DNA of 64,000 bases from assembly GCF_021130785.1 (NCBI RefSeq), contig NC_060214.1, positions 42,763,001 to 42,827,000 on the forward strand. The letters are read 5' to 3'. This DNA is from Homalodisca vitripennis. Lineage: Eukaryota; Arthropoda; Insecta; Hemiptera; Cicadellidae. The notes under the pieces are model-generated. The model made no database searches. It was not told the origin of the DNA and saw only the letters and a list, made by a program, of their open reading frames with translations. Positions 1 through 10,935 of this stretch are shown here, in pieces. Each line of letters starts with the position of its first letter. Positions within the stretch are counted from its first letter, which is position 1. The translations under genes and the position numbers were made by a program.

Positions 1-451
1 GATGGACTGCGCGACTTATCGAACAGGTTCAACCATGGGGCGAAAGGCGGCATGGCGAAGTGGGCTACTACCTCACGCAGTTCCTGACAGGTCACGGCTA
101 TTTCAAGTCGTACCCGAACCGGATGGGTAAGACCGGTTTCACCGGATTGCATCTACTGCCCGGGCGTTCCCGACGACGCGGAACACACACACCTTCATCC
201 GCTGTCCGAGTTGGGAAAGGCCCCGCTTGGAGGCCACAAGAAAACTCGGTGTTTTTTCGGTGAATACGGTTTGCGAAAAGATTATGGAGGATGAGGGGAA
301 CTGGGATTGTTTGTCACAGTTCGTCAGGGGCATCCTCCTGGAAAAGAAAACCCGATCTGGACCGCGAAGTGGCCCAGATCCCTTGACCGAGCGGCTGGAT
401 AAGGAGCGAGCCCCACGGGCTAAAGCTAAATTTAGGCCTAACCTGAAGTAA
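1..451 (+). pseudogene. R1-like non-LTR retrotransposon ORF2, C-terminal end, frameshifted
   Basis: This is the carboxy end of the reverse-transcriptase polyprotein of an R1/Waldo-like non-LTR retrotransposon; the rest lies beyond the left edge. Read from base 3, the frame gives RRHGEVGYYLTQFLTGHG (about 45-98), a hallmark block downstream of the RT domain in R1-clade elements. The Cys/His knuckle continues in a second frame as CIYCPGVPDDAEH (148-186). The tail (CPSWERP, then EATRKLGVFSVN, to a stop at 449-451) is in a third frame. At least two frameshifts therefore separate the three pieces, so the copy is dead. GC content is clearly higher than in the DNA that follows. Clade assignment comes from remembered family motifs; R1 against a close sister clade cannot be settled here. 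Confidence 0.85.
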
Positions 452-598
452 TGTGATAAACAATCCCAGGTTAGAATCCTAAAGAGTAGAGGAGGTTTTT
501 TAATGGGTAAACCCGTTTTTAGGGAGTCCAACACTACAGGCTGGCCACCTGCTTGCGTAATTGCATTTTTCCTGCCTCTCCCTCAAAAAAAAAAAAAA
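452..598 (+). mobile_element. Probable 3' UTR and poly(A) tail of the R1-like element
   Basis: After the terminal stop there is a GC-moderate stretch containing AATGGGTAAACCCG-type sequence near 502-516 and then a run of 14 A residues (585-598). A 3' UTR ending in an A-run is the usual structure of a reverse-transcribed non-LTR insertion, so I place the element boundary at the A-run. No target-site duplication can be tested because the 5' end is outside the window. Confidence 0.5.
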
Positions 599-2775
599 CC
601 TGTGTAATAGTTGTCACAGATATTCTGCTCGGAGTTGACTATGCTGGGCGTAACAAAGCACCCCAACCAGAGTACAAGGAGAATGCCCCTCCAACGCCCG
701 CCTCCAGACTTAGGGTAATTCCACACGTATACTTCGTTATAACGGGCAGCCACTTTGTAGCTTTTGTTTGAAACTTCGATGAGATCTTCAGCCATGCAGC
801 TTCTCCCAACGATATAGGACTCCTTTCATGGAGCTACTATGCAAGTACCTCCCAAAATAGTAAACGAGCCCCTGCTGAAAAATAAAGTAATAAGGCCCTT
901 TTCGATTTAACAGTGTCAGAAACACACAAGATTACTTATAATGGAGAATTAAACGGTAAAAATCTCTGTTTGGAGAGGATTTAAATGAGATCCCATGGTT
1001 GCAGCATATAAGCGGTAAAAAAAAAAAATACAACACTCCGTTCGTGTAAACCCCTTGGGTGCCATCAATCTACCTGTAAAATGTATGATGAACAACACCC
1101 GAGGGAAGCTGTGTAGTAACCTGCAAGTAAGGTATTGTTTATAAGGAAATCTTTATGATGAAGGAATTGTAAATTAAAAACATGATTAATACATTGCAGT
1201 ATAATACGATAAGTATTAAATTTAAGGTTTGTATCACCGTTTGTGTTCATATTATACTTAGAATATGTTATATTGATTTATTTTCCAGAATATAATCCAT
1301 GCTACGTAATGACCAATGTCATATGTTGGGCAGTAAAAACATACTGGTTTATGCTTAATTCAATGTAATAAAAGAAAATATTGCTACATTTAATGTTAGT
1401 TGTAGACAACCGTAGCCTATAAAATGTTTTAAGCGTATAACGTAATGGATGTTCAAGTCAGTATGAGATTTCGTAGTTAACAGTTAGATCTGAAGTATAA
1501 GGTATTTTCAATTCTTGCAAATATGGGAGCACACAGAGGTAGAGCAACTTATGAAATGACGTAACATAATTCAGAATTTTAATGATCAAGTTATAATTAT
1601 ATCCGCAAATAAAACATTGGATAAACAAATATTCCTGTTATAATGTAAATTTGTATTTACAATATTAAGAGAATTAAACAAATATTGCATGGACCTATAT
1701 ACCTGGATTAGAATAATTATAAGTTTGAAACAGCATTAATTGGTAAGAGCTAGTGGAACACGAGAGAACCTGTTCTGTCTTAATTGCCAATATGCAGCTT
1801 GTTCAAATGGATTAAGTTTGTGTTCAGATGAGCTGTAAAACATGTTCCTTTAGTTACTTTTCAGACGGTTGAAAAAATGCAAACTGGGATTCTTACTTTA
1901 TCGTCTGTATTTTTATGTATGCCTGATTGGACTTTATATTTCTGTTGCGCTGTGATCCTGTCAACAAAGCTATATAAATATATCGCGCTATTTGGACATT
2001 GAAGTTCTAGTCATACGCTTAGTTTTCATCATTCTTTATTTAACTTGCATATATTTACTTACATACTGGTATAAATGATCTTTAAAATAATATCAAATTC
2101 AAATGGGTAGGGAAGTAGGGTCCTAAATGACTTTCTACATAAAAACTTTAGTATATCCTAGGATTTCATGGTTTTAAGTTCAATTTTCAAACGTTTTCTG
2201 TAGAAGAACAAGTTAGCATAATTTTTTGTCTAAGGATTGGAGACCAACTGCCCTATCCTGTTTGATCATAATTAATTTGCATGAATTTTAAATTAATAGA
2301 ATTATGATTAGGATAATTTAGTATATAATGATATAAAAATAGGTTTTTAATTTTAAAGGCCCTAATGGTATTAAAATTATATATATATCAGTTGAGATAA
2401 AATACCGTTTTTGAATATCTTTCTGCCATGCAAAATTGAAACTAGAGCATGTGAAACGATGCGCATCGTATATCCGATATTGTGTTGTTTTTCTCGGAGT
2501 TGAAAAGGTATGTCGGTAACGAAAACCGATTGTAAACCATAGAATTTCCATAAATAGACATGCAATGCTTTGTACTCTAAAGTAGTGAATGTGTTTTATT
2601 TTAATCAGCCTTGTGTTAGTTCGTTTATAAACAGATTTTCATACTCCATCAAATTTGGCTCAACATCTAAAGCGTCAAAAATTTACCTCAAACGTTTGAT
2701 ATCGTCAAAGGCATTTTATAATATTGGAAAATTTATGGCACACAACTAGGAGACCGATCATTTGCGTGACTGACC
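599..2775. other. AT-rich non-coding DNA
   Basis: The first 450 bases are somewhat less AT-rich and may be decayed repeat sequence. The remainder is AT-rich with frequent stops in all frames. I see no conserved protein motif, RNA gene or tandem structure. Confidence 0.6.
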
Positions 2776-3174
2776 ACGACGTTGGAAGTCGGTATAAGTT
2801 AATTGACGTATGAATGAGAATGAACGAATCCAGAAAGTGTATGTCTGAATGGATATTATGGTATAAATGAAAAGAATATTTTCATTTTATTTCCAAGACG
2901 TTTGCTATACGACGTTGAAAGTCGGTATAAGTTAATTGACGTATGAATGAGAATGAACGAATCCAGAAAGTGTATGTCTGAATGGATATTATGGTATAAA
3001 TGAAAAGAATATTTTCATTTTATTTCCAAGACGTTTGCTATACGACGTTGGAAGTCGGTATAAGTTAATTGACGTATGAATGAGAATGAACGAATCCAGA
3101 AAGTGTATGTCTGAATGGATATTATGGTATAAATGAAAAGAATATTTTCATTTTATTTCCAAGACGTTTGCTTT
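2776..3174. repeat. Tandem repeat, 3 copies of a 133-base unit
   Basis: Three head-to-tail units begin at 2776, 2909 and 3042; each is exactly 133 bases. They differ only by one G-to-A change in unit 2 (GTTGGAAG to GTTGAAAG) and by the last base of unit 3. Such near identity implies recent amplification. The unit contains GAATGAGAATGAACGAATCC and TTTCATTTTATTTCC and is AT-rich, with no open reading frame across it. The flanks do not resemble the unit. Confidence 0.95.
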
Positions 3175-3302
3175 ACATGTTAACAAGTTTCGCAATAAAC
3201 AAGTAGACCTGACTTTATTTATCAATGGCCAGCCCATATAGATACGTTACTAGACCTAGACTGACATAGGCATTTTTTTACTGGTAAACATAAGGTTTTT
3301 GA

Positions 3303-3420
3303 GCTGTCACGTGATAATTTAGTGAGCTTAGAGTTGTCAACGAACTTTGATAATATAACTTCACAGGTCATGGCAGCGCGTAACTTATAATTTAATTAAT
3401 ACAAGACAGTTTGACAAATA
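3303..3420. repeat. Degenerate dispersed repeat, copy 1 (pair with 5504-5619)
   Basis: This segment shares an ordered set of blocks with 5504-5619: TGTCACGTG, then GAACTTTG or CAAACTTTG, then TAATATAACTT, then GTAAC, then GACAG or GACAAAT. The match is interrupted and old. The DNA between 3175 and this repeat, and on to 4014, is AT-rich with nothing else recognisable. Confidence 0.5.
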
Positions 3421-4014
3421 GCGATTTATTTTCAGGAATTGGCTCGAATTTGTAAGTTATGGCAGTATCTACCTGTTTCCATGTTATTACTAGCAAACAG
3501 TTTATACTTTATTAATTTATTATCCTTTATACAGTAGTGTATTTGTCCCAGTTTTGATTTAAAGCGATGTAAGAGATAAATGATCATCACTGCCCTGTCT
3601 TAAAATGAGTTTACTTCATTTCGAGTAAAACTTATTCTTACCTTCATCCTTTGAATTGCATAAATACAACGTAAAAATACGTTTTCTATTTATCGTTAAA
3701 ATACAATATTACACACACCTTCCAAAATTTATGTTTTCCTGTTAGAACATACTTATAATTTTATAAACAGAATATCATTTTATTAGACCTTGAAATTTAA
3801 TACTACCAAAGAAAACAATACATGAATATAACACCCATTTTCAAATAATCAAATACTTTTAAAGTATATATGCCAGTTAAAAAAGATTCTTAATTTATAA
3901 TTTTAAAATAATTTTGTCGTATTAATGTCCGTTGACAAGACTATAGCCATTTCAGTAAGAATTGGCTATGTTAATAAGCATAATTGCCGTATATGGGACA
4001 ACGCAAACTGATAT

Positions 4015-4650
4015 GAGGTTTACGAGGTAGTGGTGCATCCACACAAAAAATTACTGTTTTGTGCGGATTTTGGGCTGGCGGTGTGATTGGTCCGTATTTT
4101 TTTGAAAAGAACGTTGGTGAGGCCATCACTGTCAACGGCGGAAAACTACAGAACGATGATGACGGATTTATTTTTGACCAAGTTGAACGATATGGATTTA
4201 GACGACATGTGATTTCAGCAGGACGGCTCTACGTACCACACTGCGAATGAAACCATGAACATTTTGCATGCACGATTTGAGGGCATGGTTATCTCTCGCA
4301 GAGTGGACGTGAATTGGTCACCGAGATCGTGCGATTTCAAGCCCCTAGACTTTTTTATGGGGTTCTGAAATCGCAGGTCTATGGCAATAGGCATCAATCA
4401 ACCGATTAACTTAAGATCAACATAACCCAGGCCATTGCTCAAATTCAACCGGATTTATGCGGCAGAGTAATTGAAAATTGGACCACTCGAATCCGTAGTC
4501 ATGTGAGAAACCGCAATAAACATTTGAACGATGTTATATTTCACACATAATGGCATACATGCGATTCAAATGAAAAATAAATTTTGTTAATCATACATGG
4601 CTTGTTTTATTTCATCTCAACATCTACCCGCCCAAAATTAAAAACCCTAT
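4015..4650 (+). pseudogene. Mariner/Tc-type (IS630 superfamily) transposase relic
   Basis: This is the catalytic half of a DDE/D transposase of the insect mariner/Tc3-like group. Visible in order are ITVLCGFWAGGVIGPYFFE (from about 4050), QQDGSTYHTANETMN (4216-4260), VDVNWSPRSCDFKPLDFF (to about 4356), and a C-terminal RIRSHVRN with HLNDVIFHT before a stop near 4550. The Asp of QQDG (codon 4222) and the Asp of SCDF (codon 4333) are in one frame with 36 residues between them, consistent with the second and third catalytic acids. The copy is dead: a TGA at 4210 replaces the usual Trp, and frames change before 4200 and after 4360. The N-terminal DNA-binding half is missing. The sequence near 4625-4655 (CCCGCCCAAAATTAAAAACC) may be the 3' terminal repeat. 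Confidence 0.85.
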
Positions 4651-4836
4651 GGATGGAATTTCATGCAGATCTTGAGTAAAAATGTTTCATTATATATACT
4701 CGTACTTTCATTATCACTAACTTATTCTGCTTGTATTATTCCCATTCCCTGTATGTTTTCCGTTAATTTAGAGTATTATAAATATGTTAAATTCAGATTA
4801 CCAAATAGCATATGAGTTAAAGTGATACCTGTTTTT

Positions 4837-4840
<4 letters not shown>

Positions 4841-4922
<82 letters not shown>
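4841..4922. repeat. (AT)n microsatellite
   Basis: About 80 bases of alternating AT with one phase break near 4880. Confidence 0.97.
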
Positions 4923-4926
<4 letters not shown>

Positions 4927-5503
4927 TTATACTTATAAGGTGTTATATTTCGTAATGTGTGGGTATTTATTGCGTTATTGAAACAATATTACAATCAAAA
5001 AAAGTTTGTTAGCTTTTATGTACTTTTATACAATACAATATGTCGATTGCCAATATCCAAAAACCATGTTCTTGACAATCCAATAAAAATAACATTGCTT
5101 GTATTTTTCCTAAGATATTTTTATAAATATAAACATAGTATGAATATAATGCATCATTATTATATACACATACCGATATAAAAAAAATTTTTCAAACATT
5201 TTAATAAAAGAATGGATTGTTTCTGAAATATAAATTTTAAATAAACTTGTACTTGGAAATCATGAACGCGTCGTTTAAAAAGTTATAGACGTTTTGTATT
5301 CGTGATTCATGGATTCATTTATATAGCAGTATTGAGTTTTGTAAACATTTTTTATGTTACGCAACTAATTAATAATCTCACTTATTCGGTGGACTTAGTT
5401 CTTAGACTTGACGTGCAAATTACCTGAAACATGATATGTTCTTGGGTGCTTCCATCTACAAAACTGACGTCAACACACTTTAGTACTGAACACAGGGGTT
5501 ACA
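4923..5503. other. AT-rich non-coding DNA
   Basis: Short open frames occur by chance, but none has recognisable motifs. No repeats or RNA genes were noticed. Confidence 0.6.
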
Positions 5504-5619
5504 GCTTGTCACGTGGTGAGCTGGTTAGGTCAGGTTGTGAACAAACTTTGTTAATATAACTTACCAAGTCAACAGAGACGTAAACTGTAACTCATGTAGT
5601 ATAAGAAATATTGACAGAA
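5504..5619. repeat. Degenerate dispersed repeat, copy 2 (pair with 3303-3420)
   Basis: It has the same block order as the copy at 3303, in the same orientation: TTGTCACGTGGTGAGC, then AACAAACTTTG, then TTAATATAACTT, then GTAACTCATG, then TATTGACAG. It is probably an old interspersed element of unknown class. Confidence 0.5.
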
Positions 5620-8600
5620 TAAACCATATTCACCCGGTAATGATCTGTTAGCAGTACCAAAACTGTAGTGATAACTTTACCAATGTTTATTTCTAATTGT
5701 AGTTATTTGGCATCTCTACAGCTTCAATAAATTACGCGTATATTAAACGTATCAAAAGAACTAATAGTATTTATCCCTTGAAAGGTTCATGAAATTTGAA
5801 ACTATTTAATAAAAACTACGAAACTGAGACCGTAACGAAGAGGTGGCGTAAAAAAGGACAGAAAAATTATTTAAAGAAGGCCATGTTAGGAAATTCTGGA
5901 AATATCTTTTAAAATAAATCGATACAACAGAGTAAAATCGAAAAAAACGGAGTAAAAGAGATAGCGTACAAAAGATATACGGAAAGGCCGCTCTTTAAAT
6001 ATTTTACGTAACATCAATATAGCTTTTTCTTGGATCAAGAGGAACCTATGTCCCAAGGTTTAGGTCCTTAAAATCATTACTTAAAAATTATTGCAAAGAC
6101 GGGCAGACTCCCCTTATAGTCTCAAACTTAAAAACCATTACCAAGGCACGTGATCCTTATACTATTGTCAGTGAACGAAATGGTAGACATTGTGTTATAC
6201 AATAAAATTATAGAAAACTCGTTTGCTGAAACTGAAAGCCAAATATTTCAGGTTTTTTCAATAACAGAGTGTTATAAAATCACAAATATTTACCAAATTA
6301 AACATTGTGAAGAGGACTAAAAAAGTTAAAAGCAACCTAAATACGTACAAGCATAACTACGTGGATAGAAATGGTTGCATACTATCTAATTCTTATTCTT
6401 TTATTACACATATTGGACATTCTAACCACTGTAAGTTGGAAAATATCTAGGAAAATTATTTGTGAAGAATAAAGACCTCTTAATGGATAAAATATTACCT
6501 AACCTTTAATAAATAATGTCAATTAAATTAATATAAATCCTTCAATCTATTGGTACTCTTGAAGTAAATTTTGTAAAATTTTAAAGTTGCATTCTTGGCT
6601 GACATATGACCTTCGGCTTCGCTGCTGTATCTGTTTTTAATATTATGTTTATCATGAAACCAGTAAATTATATTGAATCATAAATAAAACACATCTTGGA
6701 CTAATGTAATGAAAAAATGTAGTGGACTAAACTATTCATTATGCACTCTCTTTTCATTGTGTTTGTTGTGCATTAGTTTTATAATTCTTATACCATGAGG
6801 GATACTGTAGTTTAAGTGCACTAGACGCTTCCTTAAAGGATCGCACATAGAAACGTGCAGGCCCAGTTGCAATTAACCTTTGAATACTATTCCAATACTT
6901 TCAACGCCTGTCAAACTTTGAAAAGTGTCCTAGGAACTTCATGAGTTAAGGATACTTTTTATTCAATGAATATGGCATTTAAAAGGATACCCCGTATGTG
7001 TTAATACTAAGTACACACTTTATTATATTTATATAAAATAAATTTTAAATTGATGGATGATTACTCTTTTAACAAAACTGCTAAGGTTAATTTCATTAAT
7101 TACGTTTTACAATTTGTATTTAAACTTTACATTGCTTGATTTATATATTTTGTTTGAAATATAATAGCAATATATTCATTGTTTATGGTAGAAAACCATT
7201 CCAAACATTCAAGCTGCGTTAAGAGACACAATTTAAAACGATTCAAAGTAGCCTACATAAAATCAATTATCAATTTTTATTTTATACATTTTATTTGGAA
7301 TAATTTGACGAAATAAATAAAATACTTGTAATTGGAAGTCTCAAAACAATTTTTTTTTTCTTGCCATCTGGTTATCCAACTTACAATAATAGGAAGCTTT
7401 AAAAACGAAACGGGATCAATATACGGTATAAGAGCTTTATTTCATAAAATAAGTACGTTTTATTTTTTAAATAGAAATGTACTGGAATTTATTTTGTTGT
7501 TACAAAAGTAAAAGCAGAATATCTTTATTACAGCTCATGTAAAGAGTAAAAGGACAATATGCTGCTTCACGTAAATCAACACTCATCACAATAAGAGAAT
7601 ACACTCTTACTTCACTTGGATGGTTATCGCACTTTAACGGTTTTGTAGGATTAGTATAGCATTTTTTATAGGCTATAATATATCGATACTAGTATAACAT
7701 GATTAAAGAGTAACGCATTTACCGATGCAATTCTTTGAAAGATAAAATAACAACCTTTAATGATAGATATTTACCTCTTCTTATTCAAATTATACTCATT
7801 ATGTGACCTACTGTAAGTATAACTAATGAAGTTTTACACATTGATGAAACAAGGTAAGTATATGTAACAAATATTTCCAATCCATGAGCTTGTTCAAACA
7901 ATGAGAATCTAATACTTTTTACTTTAAATCCATAACTATGCCGTCTATAACTATATATGTAAAACTATTTTAAAACTTAATTTTTGCAGGTTTTCTTAAA
8001 GATTGTTTGTTAGGGCTCCAAACTTTAACACTAATCTAAAGCAATAAGCAATAATGAACAAGTACGACATATCAACCAGTTATAAAACTAAGAATATACA
8101 TTCGTATTTCGTTGAGTTATTACATCTGTTACAACTAATCAAGGTAAGGAGTAAGGTTTAATTTAGTAAGTTTATTTGCAATTCCCATGAGTGGAAAAGA
8201 TTAGAATTCACTGTAATCTAAAGAAGACGATAAAGGAAGACAAGTATCGCAGAAGAAAAATTAATTAACTTTGCGAAACATTCATAATTTGATTGAAACG
8301 ACAATTTCACAGATGGGATATTTTAAACCGTAAGTAATTAACCGACCAAGGTAAGATTGTGCAGCCAATTTCAAGTTTTGTTGAATATAATTTTATATTA
8401 CTTTACAATATTACTATTCCACACTGGTAGATAGTATATATACGAAAATCATAGAGTTTTAATACGACTATACATGTATAAATACATTCACTGTTATCGT
8501 TAAATTGTACATTATTAACGAATATATCTCACAAAACATTGTGGTTTACAAAATATTTAGGAACTTTATTCATAAATATTTTTAAAAATTTTGGTTTTAT

Positions 8601-8690
8601 TTGTAATAATATTGCCTACAATTATTAATGAATAATTATTATTTTTGTTTATTCTCTAAAATCAAGAATCTGAGAATTTTACTTTGTCAT
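5620..8690. other. AT-rich non-coding DNA
   Basis: Three kilobases of AT-rich sequence with dense stops and no recognisable coding, RNA or repeat features. Confidence 0.6.
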
Positions 8691-8905
8691 AAAAGGGCCC
8701 TTGCGATGCTTTTCAAGTAACAGGACATTCTGCTGGATAGGTATGGTTGAGGTATGAGCCCCTCTTGTCAGGATCCACGAGGAACGATTTTGGACATTAA
8801 TCTCAGTAATGTTTCCTAGGAAGAAGGAGAAGCCAACTTTGTACCAGGCTCTCCGTGCATAGAAAGGCGGGACTCAATGTGCAGGGCTAGCAATAACCCT
8901 TAACA
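8691..8905. repeat. Higher-GC patch, probable decayed transposable element
   Basis: The GC content rises sharply over about 200 bases (GAGCCCCTCTTGTCAGGATC, CTCTCCGTGCATAGAAAGGC). There is no open frame and no protein motif. Compositional contrast with the surroundings suggests an inserted element remnant; the class is unknown. Confidence 0.35.
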
Positions 8906-9514
8906 CGTTTACAACTTCATTCAACTACCACCAACCCCAATATCTTTATAGACTATATCTATCGAGCACCTTAACATATTGACATTTACGGTTACATATG
9001 TGTCTCTCCTGGATATCCTTAAACGTTGGATTTAATTTAAGTAGGACTTCAGTTTTTGCTGTATGTAGTTTCAGTTAGACTGGAACGTTGAATCACCCAG
9101 AAGTGAACTCTACTGTGGTTGAGGGGGAAAGAGGGGGAAATAATTAACATATCTACTTGAACTTATTCGAAAAAAAATTTAGTGTAATAGCGCTTAAGCA
9201 AGTATATTTTCCTCTTGGTAAAGAAGCTTTGTAAAGGCACTAAGAACTTCACTGTTCACAGCAATAGCACATGCCATAACAGTGACTGTTGTTAAATTTT
9301 AACTCATAACACACTGTATGCGGGTGGGTAGATTTTCCTACAGAATTAAGCGTTATCTATCCGTGTCATTGTTTAAACTCCCCATGCCTCAAAACTAGAC
9401 AAGCTGAGAACTTTTGATAGCTAACTTGGGATTTCCCCCTTGATATATAATTCAGAAGGTAACATCAAGATTTTTCGGAAAGTTAGTTACCTGTAGTACT
9501 TTTAACAGTTATAT
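8906..9514. other. AT-rich non-coding DNA
   Basis: No gene is visible. There is a short purine run near 9121-9140 (GAGGGGGAAAGAGGGGGAAA). Confidence 0.6.
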
Positions 9515-9690
9515 ATATTCAAACTATGCGGAGAGACAGGAAGACATATACACAGACGGACAGAAATAGATCAATTATATTTTCCAGCCTTTGAATGAGT
9601 CGATGGGGCAAATTAGAAAGTAAAGCTCTGTAAACAGAGTCCTTAATAAAAGTAATTATGACCAAAGCAACACGTTTAAAAGCGAAACAA
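9515..9690 (+). repeat. SINE-like interspersed repeat (family S) copy
   Basis: The order CGGAGAGACAGGAAGACA, CAGACGGACAGA, TTTTCCAGCCTTTGAATGAG, AAAGCTCTG, TAAAAGTAATTATGACC matches the copies at 24485-24655 and 46310-46490 (GGAGAGACAGGCAGATAGAC, TTTCCAGGCCTTCG, AAAGCTCTG, GTAATTTTTATAGCC). This is a short interspersed repeat with a CAGACAGA-rich core. Confidence 0.6.
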
Positions 9691-10779
9691 TTCTTACGTG
9701 AAATTAACAAATACACCGTGCTTTAAGTTGCGTCTTAAGGTAGAAAAACTGCCCACTTCTACGACTAGTTTTAATGTAATAAATTTGTGCAGAAGCTATT
9801 TTGCTTTCTTCAGCTTGAAGACTTTTGCTGATTAATTCTAATATGATACTAAAAGTCTGGTGATTTGATAAAAACAACTGGTTTAGTTTGATGACACAGT
9901 CTAAATATACTCTTGTTTCGGTAAACTAAAAATATTACAGTAGTTTATGATTAATTACTGTCATACAGGTATACAAGCAAAGTTTTCAATAGAGAACGTT
10001 TAGTACAGTTAGTAATTAGCAGTCCCATTAAGCGGAACCTCAACCTACTCCGTTACACAAATAGGAATATTTAAACAAGAATAGCAGCAGCAGCTGTTCA
10101 CAGTTACTGCTACAATTAGAACACTCTGTTGCACGTGGCTATTATCTGTATTTCCTATATTGCCTTGATGTTTTATATATTTTCAAATTAATTTAGTCAG
10201 AGAAACGAATAATTCCCGAGTATAACTTATTCAGTTTTCGTTATTCTAATAATGTTAATAAATATTTTTATGGATATTTTGCATCTTATATCATTTTTAA
10301 TCTCAGGATTTATTGTGCAACTGTGCTTATAGTTGTACGTAAAACTGTTTGGATACTTTTTTTGTGAATTCGTTTCGATTTTAATAATAAAAAAGTTGTG
10401 AATTTAAATAAATTACAGAAAAAAATATAAAATATAAGGTTTTATATAAATATGTTACTTTTCTAATTTTTTTTTCTTTTTAATCAACCACATAGCTTTG
10501 AGGAGACGCTAAAACACATGTCGCCTAACAGGCTACGTGCATGCAAAATTTCAAGTATATTTTTAGTTTCAGCCCGTTGATTTTATTTTAGCTACATGTC
10601 GAGTTACTATGTCACCCTTGTTACAACATCATATTATTATTATTTAGTTCGTTTAAAAATTTATTTATTCCGTGTTTTTAATTTTCCATCTTATTTACTA
10701 TATAACCAATGCAAAAGGCTTCGCTTATGCTAAGCCCAATCCCATCGAGTAACATGCTCAGCTACCGAACTCGAGTTTT
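9691..10779. other. AT-rich DNA with one weak family S trace
   Basis: Near 10528-10600 the motif GTGCATGCAAAATTTCAAGT followed by TTTCAGCCCGTTGATT resembles the start of family S bodies. Nothing else was recognised. Confidence 0.35.
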
Positions 10780-10935
10780 TCCTATGTTTGAATTGAAGCT
10801 GCAAGCGAATTTAATCCCTGACATATCGTTTGAACGTATATAAAGATAGACAGGAATACAGACAAAAAATTCAATTGTAGTATTATGGTCAGAAAATATA
10901 AATACTTCCTGGCACTTACCATCCTGGAATTTACG
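10780..10935 (+). repeat. SINE-like family S copy
   Basis: It contains TTGAAGCTGCAAGCGAATTT, then CATATCGTTTGAACG, then AAAGATAGACAGGAATACAG, then TATTATGGTCAGAAAATATA: the same order of GAAGCTGCATGCAAAAT-like, GATATCGT-like and CAGACAGA-like blocks as other family S copies. The copy is strongly diverged. Confidence 0.45.

Noticed and set aside
139..534. 131-codon minus-strand open frame
   Set aside because: It is antisense to the recognisable R1-like coding region and has no motif of its own.
2776..3174. CRISPR-like array
   Set aside because: Units are contiguous tandem copies with no unique spacers; the DNA is eukaryotic in character.
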